From: AG-12 sp027339635
GTDB taxonomy: Bacteria > Chloroflexota > Dormibacteria > Aeolococcales > Bog-877
Direction of reading: 5' to 3'
Assembly (NCBI GenBank): GCA_027339635.1
Contig: DAHWNZ010000003.1
Coordinates: forward strand, 27,459-91,458
Length of the DNA stretch: 64,000 nucleotides
Shown here: in pieces, positions 16,410-25,516 of the stretch
Layout: each line of letters begins with the position of its first letter
Numbering within the stretch: position 1 is the first letter of the stretch
Notes under the pieces: generated by a model
What the model was told of the DNA's origin: nothing
Seen by the model: the letters and a program-made list of their open reading frames with translations, nothing else
Databases searched by the model: none
Translations under genes and position numbers: made by a program

Positions 16410-17699
16410 ATGGCAGTAGGCGGCGGCACGGCAAGAGGCAGCACCAGCGCCTCGGAAAGGCGTTTCTACCACGTCAAGCGCACCGGTTGGGCGGGCTTGA
16501 TCGCGGCCGTGGCCCTGGTGGCCGCAGCCTGTGGCTCGACCGCATCCACGGGCAAGACTTCGTCGAGTGGGGTGAAGGTGCCCAACATATCGGTCAAGTC
16601 CTTCAACCTCAGCTTCTCCACGATGTCCGAGCTGAAGGGGTTGGAGAAGGCTGGCAAGGGGCTGGTGGGAGCGATCCTGCCCGACACCACCTCGTCCACA
16701 CGCTACACCGAGTTCGACGCCCCCTACCTCAAGGAGGCATTCCAGAAGGCCGGGTACCCCGCCTCTGACTTCAACATCACCAACGCCCAGGGAAGTGACG
16801 CGACCGAGCTTTCGATGGCCGAGTCGGATATAACCAGAGGGGCTAAGGTGCTGATCATGGACCCCCTGGATGGGACCGTGGCCAGTGAGATCCAGGCCTA
16901 CGCCTCCTCGCACGGGGTCGCTCTGATCAGCTACGACCGGGCCACCTTTGCGGGCACCAACACCTACTACGTCAGCTTCAACAACTTCAAGGTCGGACAG
17001 TTGATCGGTCAGGGATTCGAGGCCTGCGTGACCAAGTGGGGCGTCAAGAGCCCGCAGGTCTGGGAGGTCGACGGAGGCGAGAACAGCGACCCCAACGCGA
17101 TCTCGTTCGCGCAGGGCTACAACTCGGTTATCTGGGGAACCAAGACCACTCCGCTGACCCCGCCCAAGACCAACAGCCTCGGTTACAACCTGGTCGGCGA
17201 CCAGATCACCCTCAACTGGGACGTGGCGACCGCGGGCACCAACTTCGCTCAGGCTCTGACCGCTCACCCCAACATCAATGCGGTGGTGGTAGCCAACGAC
17301 GAGATGAACGCCAACGTTGTCCAGGACCTCAAGAACAAGGGCGTTAAGCCGTTCACGATCCCCACCACCGGCCAGGACGCGACCCTGGTGGGAGCGGAGA
17401 ACATTCTCGACGGCTACCAGTGCGGGACCGTCTACAAGCCGATCTACCTCGAGGCTCAGGACGCGGTTGCCCTGGCCACCATCCTGCGGGCGGGCAAGAC
17501 CCCGCCTGCGGCACTGGTCAACTCGACCACGGTCGACCCCGCCAGCTCCAGCATCACCGAGCCAGCTTCCCTGCTGACCCCGGAGTGGGTGACTCCCTCG
17601 AACATGGAGTCAACCCTGATCAAGGACCAGTTCATCCCCGCGAGCCAGCTCTGTTCGGCGGTTGGCCAGAGCGTTTGTAGCAAGTACGGTATTAGCTGA
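16410..17699 (+). CDS. Sugar ABC transporter substrate-binding lipoprotein (CUT2/XylF-like)
   Basis: 429 aa. A basic stretch and hydrophobic core (GWAGLIAAVALVAAAC) end in the lipobox VAAAC-GS, so Cys is lipidated and the protein is tethered outside the membrane. The body is a periplasmic-binding-protein type 1 fold of the ribose/xylose class: DITRGAKVLIMDPLDG, ISYDRATFAGTNTYYVSFNN, VWEVDGGENSDPNA, VVVANDEMNANVVQDLK, FTIPTTGQDATLVGAENIL and GTVYKPIYLEAQDAV. The xylose-binding type is favoured but not proven. ATG 16410 follows GGAGGG. First gene of a binding-protein, ATPase, permease operon under the 16182 promoter. Confidence 0.9.
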   Translation: MAVGGGTARGSTSASERRFYHVKRTGWAGLIAAVALVAAACGSTASTGKTSSSGVKVPNISVKSFNLSFSTMSELKGLEKAGKGLVGAILPDTTSSTRYTEFDAPYLKEAFQKAGYPASDFNITNAQGSDATELSMAESDITRGAKVLIMDPLDGTVASEIQAYASSHGVALISYDRATFAGTNTYYVSFNNFKVGQLIGQGFEACVTKWGVKSPQVWEVDGGENSDPNAISFAQGYNSVIWGTKTTPLTPPKTNSLGYNLVGDQITLNWDVATAGTNFAQALTAHPNINAVVVANDEMNANVVQDLKNKGVKPFTIPTTGQDATLVGAENILDGYQCGTVYKPIYLEAQDAVALATILRAGKTPPAALVNSTTVDPASSSITEPASLLTPEWVTPSNMESTLIKDQFIPASQLCSAVGQSVCSKYGIS

Positions 17700-17724
17700 T
17701 CAGCCGTAGCTGACATTTCGGGAC

Positions 17725-17757
17725 CCCGGGGGCTGCGCCAGGTGGTCAGCCCCCGGG
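17725..17757 (+). other. Intergenic hairpin between binding-protein and ATPase genes
   Basis: CCCGGGGGCTG, 11-nt loop, CAGCCCCCGGG: an 11-bp perfect stem without a following T-run. In ABC operons such structures commonly stabilise the binding-protein message or reduce read-through so that the binding protein is made in excess. Confidence 0.65.
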
Positions 17758-17796
17758 TACCGATGGCGGAAGGTCTCAGGGAGAGGTAGGCATTCG

Positions 17797-18642
17797 ATGA
17801 TTCCCAGCTCTGGTTCAGGGGGACCTGCTCCCCTGTTGGCAGCTGATGGCATGACCGCCAGCAACAGCAGACAGGACGGTGTCCCTCTATTGCGACTTCA
17901 CGGCATCGACAAGCACTTCGGCCCGGTGCAGGCTCTGTACCAGGTGGATCTGGAACTGCCCAGTCAACAGGTGACGGCGCTTTGCGGTGACAACGGCGCC
18001 GGAAAGTCGGTGCTGACCCGGTGCATCGCTGGGATCCATCATCCCGAGCATGGCCAGATGTACTGGGAGGGACGCCAGGTTCACATCAACAGTCCCCGCG
18101 ACGCGTCCGCCCTCGGGATAGAGGTCGTGTACCAAGATCTCGCCCTCGCCGACAATCTTGACATCGTGCAGAACATGTTCCTGGGCCGGGAGCGAATGCA
18201 CCGGTTCTTCCTCGACGAAGACGCTATGGAGCGCACCGCGGCGGAGACCCTGCAGGGGTTGGGGGTGACCACGGTGCGCTCGATCCGGCAGCCGGTCGGA
18301 TCCTTGTCAGGCGGACAGAGGCAGGCCGTTGCTGTTGCCAAGGCAGTGATGTGGAATTCGAAGCTCGTGGTGTTGGACGAGCCCACGGCGGCGCTCGGGG
18401 TGGTCCAGACCCGCATGGTCCTGGACCTGGTGAAGCGGCTCAAGGATCGCGGGCTGGCGGTTATGGTCATCACCCACAACCTCAATGACGTCTTTGAAGT
18501 GGCGGACCGGATCGCCGTGCTCCACCTGGGACACAAGGTGGCCGAGGGCCCGGCATCGGAATTCGATCGCCAGAGCGTGGTCGACTACATGACGACCGGT
18601 GGCTCGGATCGGCCGGCGGCCAAGCCCCGACCGCAGCTATAG
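17797..18642 (+). CDS. Sugar ABC transporter ATP-binding protein (single domain)
   Basis: 281 aa with one nucleotide-binding domain: Walker A CGDNGAGKSVLTR, Q-loop VVYQDLALADNLD, signature LSGGQRQAVAVAK, Walker B LVVLDEPTAALG and H-loop VITHNLNDV. XylG/RbsA-type ATPases carry two such domains in about 500 aa; this is the shorter FrcA-like form and should work as a homodimer. ATG 17797 is preceded by AGGGAGAGG. About 30 N-terminal residues are low-complexity before the fold begins at PLLRLHGIDKHFG. Confidence 0.92.
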   Translation: MIPSSGSGGPAPLLAADGMTASNSRQDGVPLLRLHGIDKHFGPVQALYQVDLELPSQQVTALCGDNGAGKSVLTRCIAGIHHPEHGQMYWEGRQVHINSPRDASALGIEVVYQDLALADNLDIVQNMFLGRERMHRFFLDEDAMERTAAETLQGLGVTTVRSIRQPVGSLSGGQRQAVAVAKAVMWNSKLVVLDEPTAALGVVQTRMVLDLVKRLKDRGLAVMVITHNLNDVFEVADRIAVLHLGHKVAEGPASEFDRQSVVDYMTTGGSDRPAAKPRPQL

Positions 18643-18654
18643 GGGGGCGGCGAA

Positions 18655-20010
18655 ATGGCCAGGGTTGGAGATGACATGACTACGAAACCGAGCAGCGTTG
18701 CCCCCAGCGAACCTTCTGCGGCGGAGGGCCTGAGCTCCGCCGCGGTCGACGTGGTGCCCCCAGAGATTGTCGCCGAGAGTTTGGGTCAGTACCTCTCCGT
18801 CATGGGCCGGCGCATCGCCAACGGCAACACCGGGGCTCTGCCGGTCGTCCTTGCCCTGGTCGCGATCAGCATCGGGTTCGAGATCTGGACCCAGGGCCTG
18901 TTCCTCTCTCCCGGGAACCTGGTCAACCTCTTCATCGAGAGCATGGTGTTCATGACCCTGGGGATGGCGGAGATTTTTGTTTTGCTCCTTGGGGAGATCG
19001 ATTTGTCGGCAGGGTACGTGCTGGCGGTCGGCGCCGGTATCGTGGCCCTGCTGGTGCAGAAGCCGGGCCCGAACTTCGCCTGGTGGCTGGCGATAATCAT
19101 CGCTCTGGTCTGCTGCGGGGTGACCGGAGCGGTCTGGGGCGCTCTGGTCTCCAGGCTGCATCTGCCATCCTTCGTGGTCACCCTGGCCGGCCTGCTCATC
19201 ATGTGGGGTGTGATGCTGGTCATCCTCGGCAATGCCGGAGATGTCTCCATCTCCAGCGCGATCCTGTCCAACCAGCACACCGTCTACGAGATCGTCAATG
19301 GCAACATCCCCCCGCTTGCCGGCTGGATCAGCATGGTGATCGTGGCAGTCGTCCTGGGAGGGGTCATTTGGACCAGAGACGCAGGGCGCCGGAGCCGGGG
19401 CCTGGTTGCGCCCCCAGTGGGGGTGACGGCCGTAAAGGTGGGCTTCCTCGTGGTGGCAGGGGCGGTCGTGGTTGCCATCTGCAATGTCAACCGTGGCGAG
19501 GTGAGCTCTCCGGTGGAAGGGGTGCCCTATGTGGTGCCGGTCGTCTTCGCCGTGCTGATCCTATGGGTCATTCTCCTGCAGCGCACCAGGTTCGGCCGTT
19601 ACGTGTATGCCATCGGCGGCAATCCGGACGCTGCCCGCCGTGCCGGCATCAGCCTGCCCGCGATCCGGACCTGGGCCTTCGTGTTGAGCGGAGTGACCGC
19701 CGGCTTTGCCGGAATCCTCTACCTCTCCTGGCAGGGGGGCACGTCGACCAACGTCAATGGGGGTCAGTACGTGCTCTACGGGGTCGCCGCGGCGGTCATC
19801 GGAGGCACCAGCCTCTTCGGGGGCAGGGGCAAGATCGCCCAAGCCATTCTGGGCGGCCTCATCATCGGGGCGATCTACAACGGCCTGTACCTGCAGGGGG
19901 TGCAGGTCCAGTGGCAGCTGATTGCGACCGGCGTGGTGCTGGTGGCGGCGGTCCTGATCGACACTGTCTCCCGCCGGGGGAATCTGACCGGGAGTTCCGC
20001 GCGGATCTAA
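18655..20010 (+). CDS. Sugar ABC transporter permease (CUT2/XylH-like)
   Basis: 451 aa polytopic membrane protein with about ten helices, for example ALPVVLALVAISIGFEIW, FMTLGMAEIFVLLLGEIDLS (the GEIDLSAG motif of CUT2 permeases) and AAAVIGGTSLFGGRGKIAQA. A hydrophilic 45-residue N-terminal tail precedes the first helix. ATG 18655 has AGGGGGGCG upstream and lies 12 bases after the ATPase stop. Completes the sugar importer with 16410 and 17797. Confidence 0.92.
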   Translation: MARVGDDMTTKPSSVAPSEPSAAEGLSSAAVDVVPPEIVAESLGQYLSVMGRRIANGNTGALPVVLALVAISIGFEIWTQGLFLSPGNLVNLFIESMVFMTLGMAEIFVLLLGEIDLSAGYVLAVGAGIVALLVQKPGPNFAWWLAIIIALVCCGVTGAVWGALVSRLHLPSFVVTLAGLLIMWGVMLVILGNAGDVSISSAILSNQHTVYEIVNGNIPPLAGWISMVIVAVVLGGVIWTRDAGRRSRGLVAPPVGVTAVKVGFLVVAGAVVVAICNVNRGEVSSPVEGVPYVVPVVFAVLILWVILLQRTRFGRYVYAIGGNPDAARRAGISLPAIRTWAFVLSGVTAGFAGILYLSWQGGTSTNVNGGQYVLYGVAAAVIGGTSLFGGRGKIAQAILGGLIIGAIYNGLYLQGVQVQWQLIATGVVLVAAVLIDTVSRRGNLTGSSARI

Positions 20011-20192
20011 ATGGCATGAACAGTGGAGCCCCGCCGACACGGTCAGAGCGGCTTGGGGGTGGCGCGATGGGGACCCTGACCGAGTCGCGCCCGTCCGGCG
20101 TCGACTTGGCGGGCCAGGGCGAGGGGGTTACCCTGGCGGCGACTGGTTTGGCACCGCTGCAGTCGCCCCATCCGAGACGGATCTGACCTTCC

Positions 20193-21557
20193 ATGGCCAG
20201 AACCGAACGAGGCGCAACTCAAGAGACGGTTAGGCGCCACAATCTGGCGACTCTGTTGGGCCATCTGCACCGCTACGGTCCGACCTCGCGGGCGCGGCTC
20301 ACCAGGTTGCTCGGGCTCAACCGGGCGACCATCGGGGCGCTCGTGGACGAACTGGTGAGCCGGGGCCTGGTGCAGGAGGAGGCCGAGCCTGAGCGAGCTG
20401 CTCGAGGCCGGCCCTCGAAGGTCGTAGCCGCTCGGGCGGATCTCTGCCGCGTGCTTGCGGTGCAGGTCGGAGTGGACTCGGTAGAGGTCGCCTTGATGGG
20501 GCTCGGCGGGGTCACGTTGGCGCGGCGCAGGTCCGCGATCAGCAAGCCGGAGGACCGCACGGTCGCGAGGGTGGTGCATGCCATAGTCCGCCTCGGCGCC
20601 CGGTGCTTGGCCGACTCTCCGGGTGTGGTGGTTGGCGTCGGGGTCGCCGTCCCCGGGTCGGTCAGCCCCAGCGGAGGAGTCGTCAACTTCGCTCCCAACC
20701 TGAGCTGGCGGCAGGTGCCGCTGGCGGGAATGCTGGCAGAACAACTCGGGGTGGGCCCCGTGGTTCGGATCGGTAATGACGCCAACCTTGGGGCCATGGC
20801 CGAGCACTCCCGGGGTGTTGGAATCCGCAGCAGTGATCTCATTTACCTCCACGCCGAGGTCGGGGTCGGTGGCGGGATCATCACCGGGGGCCAGCTTTTG
20901 GAGGGCGGGCGTGGCTATGCGGGAGAGGTTGGCCACATGCAGGTCAACCCGCTGGGGCTGCCCTGTCACTGCGGAGCCAGGGGATGTTGGGAGACCGAGG
21001 TGGGCGAAGACGCCCTGGTTCGCAGAGCCGGGCTCGCGCCCAGCAGCCGACCGAAGGTGGAGCTGGTGCTCAAGCGGGCCCGGGCCAAGGACCCAGTATC
21101 GATGGACGCTATCGATGCCACCGCACGCTGGATCAGCGTCGGGCTGGTCAACATGGTGAGCACCCTGGACCCGGAGATGGTGATACTCGGAGGGTTGTTC
21201 GAGGAGATCCTGGAACTGGCGGGCCCGACGCTTGTCTCCCATCTCGGGCAGACGTCGCGGTACTCTCATCCCGAAGGGGTTGCCCTTTTGCGACCGAAGT
21301 TCGGCCGAAGCTCGGTGCTTGTGGGAGCGGCCGAGCTCGGGTTTCAGCGGGTCCTCAACGACCCCACCATCATGCCCTCCGTGCTCGATGTGGCCGTCTC
21401 AGCCCATCGCGGCGCGGGAGGGGTGAGAGAAGCAAGAGACGGGGTCGCGCCAAGGCGGTTGGCTCCCTCCAGACAGCGGAATATGCGGGCGACCACCGCC
21501 ACGGGCTTGGCATCCACGATCTCGGCCGTCGCGGACGACAGCCTCGCCAATGTCTGA
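20193..21557 (+). CDS. ROK-family transcriptional repressor
   Basis: 454 aa. N-terminal winged helix (RRHNLATLLGHLHRYGPTSR, LTRLLGLNRATIGALVDELV) followed by a sugar-kinase-like ROK domain: VGVGVAVPGSVSPSGGVV, RIGNDANLGAMAEH, GVGGGIITGGQLLEGGRGYAGEVGH split across the ATP/sugar region and the zinc motif CHCGARGCWETE. Such NagC/XylR proteins repress sugar genes until the sugar binds. Its position behind the transporter and the palindrome in the transporter promoter make it the likely local regulator. The C-terminal 70 residues are a non-conserved Arg/Ala-rich tail. The 180 bases before it hold no gene. Confidence 0.88.
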   Translation: MARTERGATQETVRRHNLATLLGHLHRYGPTSRARLTRLLGLNRATIGALVDELVSRGLVQEEAEPERAARGRPSKVVAARADLCRVLAVQVGVDSVEVALMGLGGVTLARRRSAISKPEDRTVARVVHAIVRLGARCLADSPGVVVGVGVAVPGSVSPSGGVVNFAPNLSWRQVPLAGMLAEQLGVGPVVRIGNDANLGAMAEHSRGVGIRSSDLIYLHAEVGVGGGIITGGQLLEGGRGYAGEVGHMQVNPLGLPCHCGARGCWETEVGEDALVRRAGLAPSSRPKVELVLKRARAKDPVSMDAIDATARWISVGLVNMVSTLDPEMVILGGLFEEILELAGPTLVSHLGQTSRYSHPEGVALLRPKFGRSSVLVGAAELGFQRVLNDPTIMPSVLDVAVSAHRGAGGVREARDGVAPRRLAPSRQRNMRATTATGLASTISAVADDSLANV

Positions 21558-22003
21558 ACTCGGCAGCGCCTGGTTGAGAACCCGCGGGGCCGGCGCGATG
21601 CCCGCCGCGAGCCGCAGGGGCCTCAGACGCAATCGACGGGAGCCCAGTGGTCGTGAGCGATTGGGAGAGCTGAGCAATTGCGCCGAGGTTTGCGGGCCAG
21701 TTGTCTCAGCCAAGCCAGCGGGAGAGCAAGCGCATCTGTTACAGGATGGCGTTGCCATAGGAGCCGTCACCTTTGAGCGAAACAGCCATGCGCCTGGTGA
21801 CAAGGCCCCGTACACCGGTGGTGACATCACAGGTTCTTGCTGAGAACCCGCAAACCGCACCGTGCCCAGAGCGAGGGGCCGCCAGGGTCGGCGGCCGTCG
21901 GTGGCGGCAGGGTTTGGTGAGCTCATGCCCGGTGAGCGTTACGGCTTGGGCCCGCCTCTTCGACCTCGCCGCCTGCTCGGGTGTTGGCAATGGGTTTCTG
22001 GCC
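21558..22003. other. Intergenic stretch, no supported gene
   Basis: Several overlapping open frames exist but none has protein-like composition, a ribosome site or a -10 box at leaderless distance. The upstream extension of the next frame runs through here. Confidence 0.5.
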
Positions 22004-22522
22004 ATGCCGGGCGGGAGCGGAGCGGTGGCTTCGGCCCCGTCCGGTGCCACCGTGATCTTCACCCTCCAGGCCAAGAACCTCTCCACCAATACGATCACGC
22101 TTGCGAACGTCGAGCGCGTGTCGCTGCCTGGGCAACCAGCGCCTAGATTGCTGCATTATGCCGTCATTCCCGGGCTCGCTACTTTGGAGGATGCCAAGGG
22201 GTGGCCCCCGCCGGCGATCGGTGGGCCGGGGCCGGGGAACAGCTGGCCCCTGGTGCCGCTGCGAGGCTACGTGGTCCGCGCTCATCACTTCGTATCGATG
22301 GTGGTGGGCGTTTCAGGCCGGCGCGCTGGCTCGCTCTACCTCATGGGCGGCTGGTGGGCATCCTATCGCGAGGCCGGTCTCAGCGTGCGATCCCTGTTGC
22401 CGATGGTGGACATGGTGTGCGTGGACACCGTGTCGCGAGCTCCGCGCGACGAGTGTGACTCCTCCCACGATGTTGCCGTTCTCGAATCGGCCATGGCATA
22501 TGTCGCCAAGCTCAGTGGTTAG
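22004..22522 (+). CDS. Hypothetical protein, possibly a decayed secreted protein
   Basis: About 172 aa in a frame open since 21773. From residue 9 on the composition is convincing for a beta-rich extracytoplasmic protein: GATVIFTLQAKNLSTNTITL, VERVSLPGQPAPRLLHYAVIPGL in part, PLVPLRGYVVRAHHFVSMVVGV, YREAGLSVRSLLPMVDMVCVDT, with two Cys (about 45 bases apart) that could pair. There is no normal signal peptide; an LAAC-like string upstream is not preceded by a good hydrophobic core. The 5' end may be damaged. Family unknown. Confidence 0.4.
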   Translation: MPGGSGAVASAPSGATVIFTLQAKNLSTNTITLANVERVSLPGQPAPRLLHYAVIPGLATLEDAKGWPPPAIGGPGPGNSWPLVPLRGYVVRAHHFVSMVVGVSGRRAGSLYLMGGWWASYREAGLSVRSLLPMVDMVCVDTVSRAPRDECDSSHDVAVLESAMAYVAKLSG

Positions 22523-22912
22523 GGGCGCTGCTCAATAGGGCTCGGGCCCCGAGCGATTCGAGGGGTGCCATCGACGACGTCCTGGCGTCTGAGCGAGGCC
22601 GACCTGCGGGCCAGGGCAAGCCCTTTATCATCCGCCGAGCGCCGCTGCGATGGCCGAACGCCGACCCAACCGGGAAGCAGATCCCCTTGGGAGAGGCACT
22701 ACCTTGGGTGCACCTTGAGATGGCCCACGGAAGCGGGGTAAGGATAGCGGTGGGCCCGCGCCTCCGGTGGAGCGGACCGCACCCACCGCGGCCGAGCATC
22801 TCTTGCTCACGTCGCCCCAGTCATGAGCGACAGAGTGCGCCAGAATCCGGGAGCGATGCAATCGACCGCGACCCTGACCGCACCGGTCGCGGTGGTCCCT
22901 GAAGTCACCAAC
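22523..22912. other. Intergenic stretch, no supported gene
   Basis: Short frames on both strands are Arg/Pro-rich and look like noncoding shadows. Nothing structural recognised. Confidence 0.5.
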
Positions 22913-24061
22913 CTAGACCAAGGGCAGTCCGCAGCCGGGGTCCTCTCCCAGGGGATCACCACTCCCGGCATAGGCCCGGGCGCGGGATCCACCGCAGACC
23001 TGGCGATAGCTGCAGCTACCGCAACGCCCATGGAATTCGGCCTCCCGGATCGCCTTCAGGGTGGGGCTGTCGCGGTAGATCTCAGCCAGCGATTTCTCCT
23101 TCACATTTCCCAGGACAAACGGCATGAATCCGGAGGGGTGGACCGAGCCGTCATGGCCCACGAAGATGACCCCCATCCCGTCGCGCGTGGCGATGCCCTG
23201 AGCCATTGGCCGTCGCCTTGGTGGACCGAGCAGGCTGCCGAGTCTGAGCTCCAGGCGCTCATCCAGGCCGCCCACCTCAGGGGAGCGCGGGACCTGCGCC
23301 GCAGACTCCGCGGCCCTGCGTTCCGCGGCCACACGCCGGAAGAATGGGGCTTCCACCGTGCGCACCAGGAATCCGTAACGGGAAGCGCTGTACAGAAATT
23401 GGCAGACGGCCGCGTTCTCGGCCGGTGTCAGCGATGCCAGGGAACTGCCCCGCCCGACCTCGACCAGGAAGAAGACCTCCCATATCGGCACGCCGAGTCG
23501 GTGCAACAGGGCGGCCAGGTCTGCCAACTCGGTTGCGTTGGCCCGCATGACGGTGGTGTTGACCTGGACCTTAAAGCCCATCTGCAACAGCCACTGCAGA
23601 GCCTCCAGGGTCTTCCCGTGATGCCCGGGCAGCCCCCTGATCCGGTCGTGGGTAGCGGGCTCCGCGCCGTCTAGGCTGATGGACACTGACCGAACGCCGA
23701 GCGCATACATCCGGCCCATGGCTTCGGGGTTCAGGCGGGGTGTCACCGACGGCGAGAGAGCGACCACCAAGCCCAGTCCCCGCGCAGCGGTCACCAGCTC
23801 CAGGATGTCCGGTCGAGACAGGCAATCCCCACCGGTCAGAACCAGGATTGGCCCCGGGTGGCCGAAATCTGCTACCTGCTGCAGCAGCCGGGCGGCCTGG
23901 CCGGTCGAGAGCTCCCCGGGCGCGGCGTTCGGTTGGGCAGTGGCGCGACAGTGTCGGCAGCTCAGAGAACAGGCCCTGGTGGTCTCCCAGAAGACCAGGA
24001 CTGGGCGTTCCTCAAAGCGCGGCCTGGTTGCCGCGGAGCCTGGCGGAGACGTCTGAACCAC
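22913..24061 (-). CDS. Radical SAM/SPASM protein
   Basis: 382 aa from GTG 24061 (GGAG 8 bases upstream; GTG 24067 is an alternative). The SAM cluster motif is CSLSCRHC, then TGGDCLSRPDI and ISLDGAEPATHDRIRG, the GGxP-like and strand 4 segments of the radical SAM barrel. The C-terminal SPASM-like cluster is CGSCSYRQVCGGSRARAYA with further Cys in DPGCGLP. The pattern, with ARAYA-TGDPL-ED-like ending, recalls the small family related to heme d1/peptide-modifying enzymes (NirJ/AhbD-like, TIGR04053-like by memory). No precursor peptide or tetrapyrrole genes are adjacent, so substrate is unknown. Confidence 0.85.
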   Translation of the reverse strand: MVQTSPPGSAATRPRFEERPVLVFWETTRACSLSCRHCRATAQPNAAPGELSTGQAARLLQQVADFGHPGPILVLTGGDCLSRPDILELVTAARGLGLVVALSPSVTPRLNPEAMGRMYALGVRSVSISLDGAEPATHDRIRGLPGHHGKTLEALQWLLQMGFKVQVNTTVMRANATELADLAALLHRLGVPIWEVFFLVEVGRGSSLASLTPAENAAVCQFLYSASRYGFLVRTVEAPFFRRVAAERRAAESAAQVPRSPEVGGLDERLELRLGSLLGPPRRRPMAQGIATRDGMGVIFVGHDGSVHPSGFMPFVLGNVKEKSLAEIYRDSPTLKAIREAEFHGRCGSCSYRQVCGGSRARAYAGSGDPLGEDPGCGLPLV

Positions 24062-24067
24062 GGACAC

Positions 24068-24314
24068 TGCTCCAAGTTTGCCTCCGGTCCTGTCTCGGCG
24101 CCCGGGTGTTTTCGCCCGGGCCGTTGGAGGGTTATCCCTCTGGAGCAGAAGGCCCTGGCGGCGCAAGTTGGATTGGTGAGTGCAAGTCACCGACATCGGG
24201 ACGCGGGCGCGGGTCGGTGGTGAGGTCTGGTCTGAGCCTCCTACCGACATGGCCCGAGGCCGAATCCAGGTGGTCGCGACCGGCGGTGAGCGCCGGGCAG
24301 GGGGCTCATCCTGA
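24068..24314 (+). other. Divergent intergenic region with two hairpins
   Basis: Contains GCCCGGG-8 nt-CCCGGGC (around 24091-24121) and GAGGG-TTAT-CCCTC (around 24127-24141), then a stretch with a GGTGAGTGCAAGTCACC repeat-like fold. It precedes the membrane protein at 24315. It could be a structured 5' leader; it does not match the riboswitch consensus sequences I know (no clear B12 box or TPP motif). Confidence 0.35.
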
Positions 24315-25487
24315 ATGAACGCGTTTTACTCAGTTCTGCTGCTGGAGTTGGGGGTGACCCTCCTGGCGCTGTTGGCCGCGGGTGCGTACTGGCGGTGGCG
24401 TCACCTCGCCTGGCCGAGCTCGCCTGCCTCCCACGAGCCGCGACCGATCATCCCGGCCAGGATATTTCTGCGCTGCCTGTTGGGTTCGCTGTGGGTGCTG
24501 GACGGCCTCCTGCAGGCGCAGCCCTCCATGCCCGCCGGCTTCCCCGGGGGCATCTTGGCGCCGGTGGCGGTTGGCCAGCCAGTTTGGCTTCAGGCCCTGC
24601 TCCACTGGGAGATCCGACTGTGGCAGGTGCACCCCGTGCACCTGGCAGCGGCCACCGTCCTCATCCAGGTGGGCATCGGGCTGGCCATCCTCACCGGTGG
24701 GGACACTCGAATCGGCCGGGTCGGCCTCTGGTCCTCAGTAGTCTGGGGCGTTCTGGTCTGGATCCTCGGCGAGGCGGCCGGAGGGCTCCTGGGGCCTGGG
24801 GCCAGCCTCCTCTCCGGCTCGCCTGGGTCGGTTCTGGCATACGTGGCCGCGGCAGCCCTGCTGCTGGCACCGGTCGAGCTTTGGCAGAGCGGGAAGGCCC
24901 GGCGAATCATCGAGGTTGGGGTTGGCACCACGTTTCTCATCGGAGCGTTGCTGCAGACCCTGCCCAGCGAAGGTTTCTGGACGCCCGCCGGGCTGCGGAC
25001 GCTGTTCGCTCCCATGGCGGCCGTGCCGCAGCCGGCTTTCCTGGCGGGCCCGATAACCGCCCTGGCACGCCTGGTCGCAACCGACCCCCTGCTCTGGAAC
25101 TCCGTCTTCATATTTGCGATGTTGGGTATTGGAGTGGGCCTCTGCCTCATCGGCGGCAGCCGCGGCCTCACCATCGTGGCGTTGGTCTGGACGGCATTCG
25201 CATGGTGGTTCGGGCAGGACTTCGGGATGTTCGGGACCGGCGTGGCGACGGACCCGAACCTCGCCCCCCTGATGGCGGTGCTGCTCCTCACCGCCCAACT
25301 CTCATCGGATGGGCTCTGGAGGGCGCTGGGGCGCATCCATCCGCGCCAACATCCCGTGCTGTTGCGGCGGCTGGCGCTGGCCGGGCTGGCCGCGATCCTG
25401 ATTGGCGTTCTGGGTGGTCTTCCCTACGCCTCCCAGGGCGCGTTTGCGGCCACGCCGGTCGCTCAACAAAGCGCGACCCAGAATTGA
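24315..25487 (+). CDS. Polytopic membrane protein, DoxX-like
   Basis: 390 aa, about nine or ten hydrophobic helices beginning FYSVLLLELGVTLLALLAAG. Charged or aromatic signatures include FLRCLLGSLWVLDGLLQAQPSMP in part, LLHWEIRLWQVHP and AWWFGQDFGMFGTGVATDPN. I relate the last segment to a group of actinobacterial/Chloroflexota DoxX-like membrane proteins, from memory only. The product is an integral cytoplasmic membrane protein; the C-terminal tail (FAATPVAQQSATQN) is outside or inside without further clues. The mutase small subunit begins 29 bases after the stop with its own -10 box. Confidence 0.7.
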   Translation: MNAFYSVLLLELGVTLLALLAAGAYWRWRHLAWPSSPASHEPRPIIPARIFLRCLLGSLWVLDGLLQAQPSMPAGFPGGILAPVAVGQPVWLQALLHWEIRLWQVHPVHLAAATVLIQVGIGLAILTGGDTRIGRVGLWSSVVWGVLVWILGEAAGGLLGPGASLLSGSPGSVLAYVAAAALLLAPVELWQSGKARRIIEVGVGTTFLIGALLQTLPSEGFWTPAGLRTLFAPMAAVPQPAFLAGPITALARLVATDPLLWNSVFIFAMLGIGVGLCLIGGSRGLTIVALVWTAFAWWFGQDFGMFGTGVATDPNLAPLMAVLLLTAQLSSDGLWRALGRIHPRQHPVLLRRLALAGLAAILIGVLGGLPYASQGAFAATPVAQQSATQN

Positions 25488-25504
25488 GATCCGGGGTCAC
25501 GAAG

Positions 25505-25510
25505 TACACT
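25505..25510 (+). promoter_or_regulatory. -10 box TACACT, leaderless start of mutase small subunit
   Basis: TACACT, 6 nt, ATG 25517. A TTGAGA at 25484-25489 could be a -35 with a short 15-bp spacer; it overlaps the stop codon of the upstream gene. Confidence 0.5.
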
Positions 25511-25516
25511 GGTCGG

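Noticed and set aside
19083..20186. 367-aa plus frame over the permease
   Set aside because: Shadow of the permease gene in another frame.
24068..24314. Cobalamin or TPP riboswitch
   Set aside because: The B12-box and THI-box consensus sequences are not found; only generic hairpins are present.
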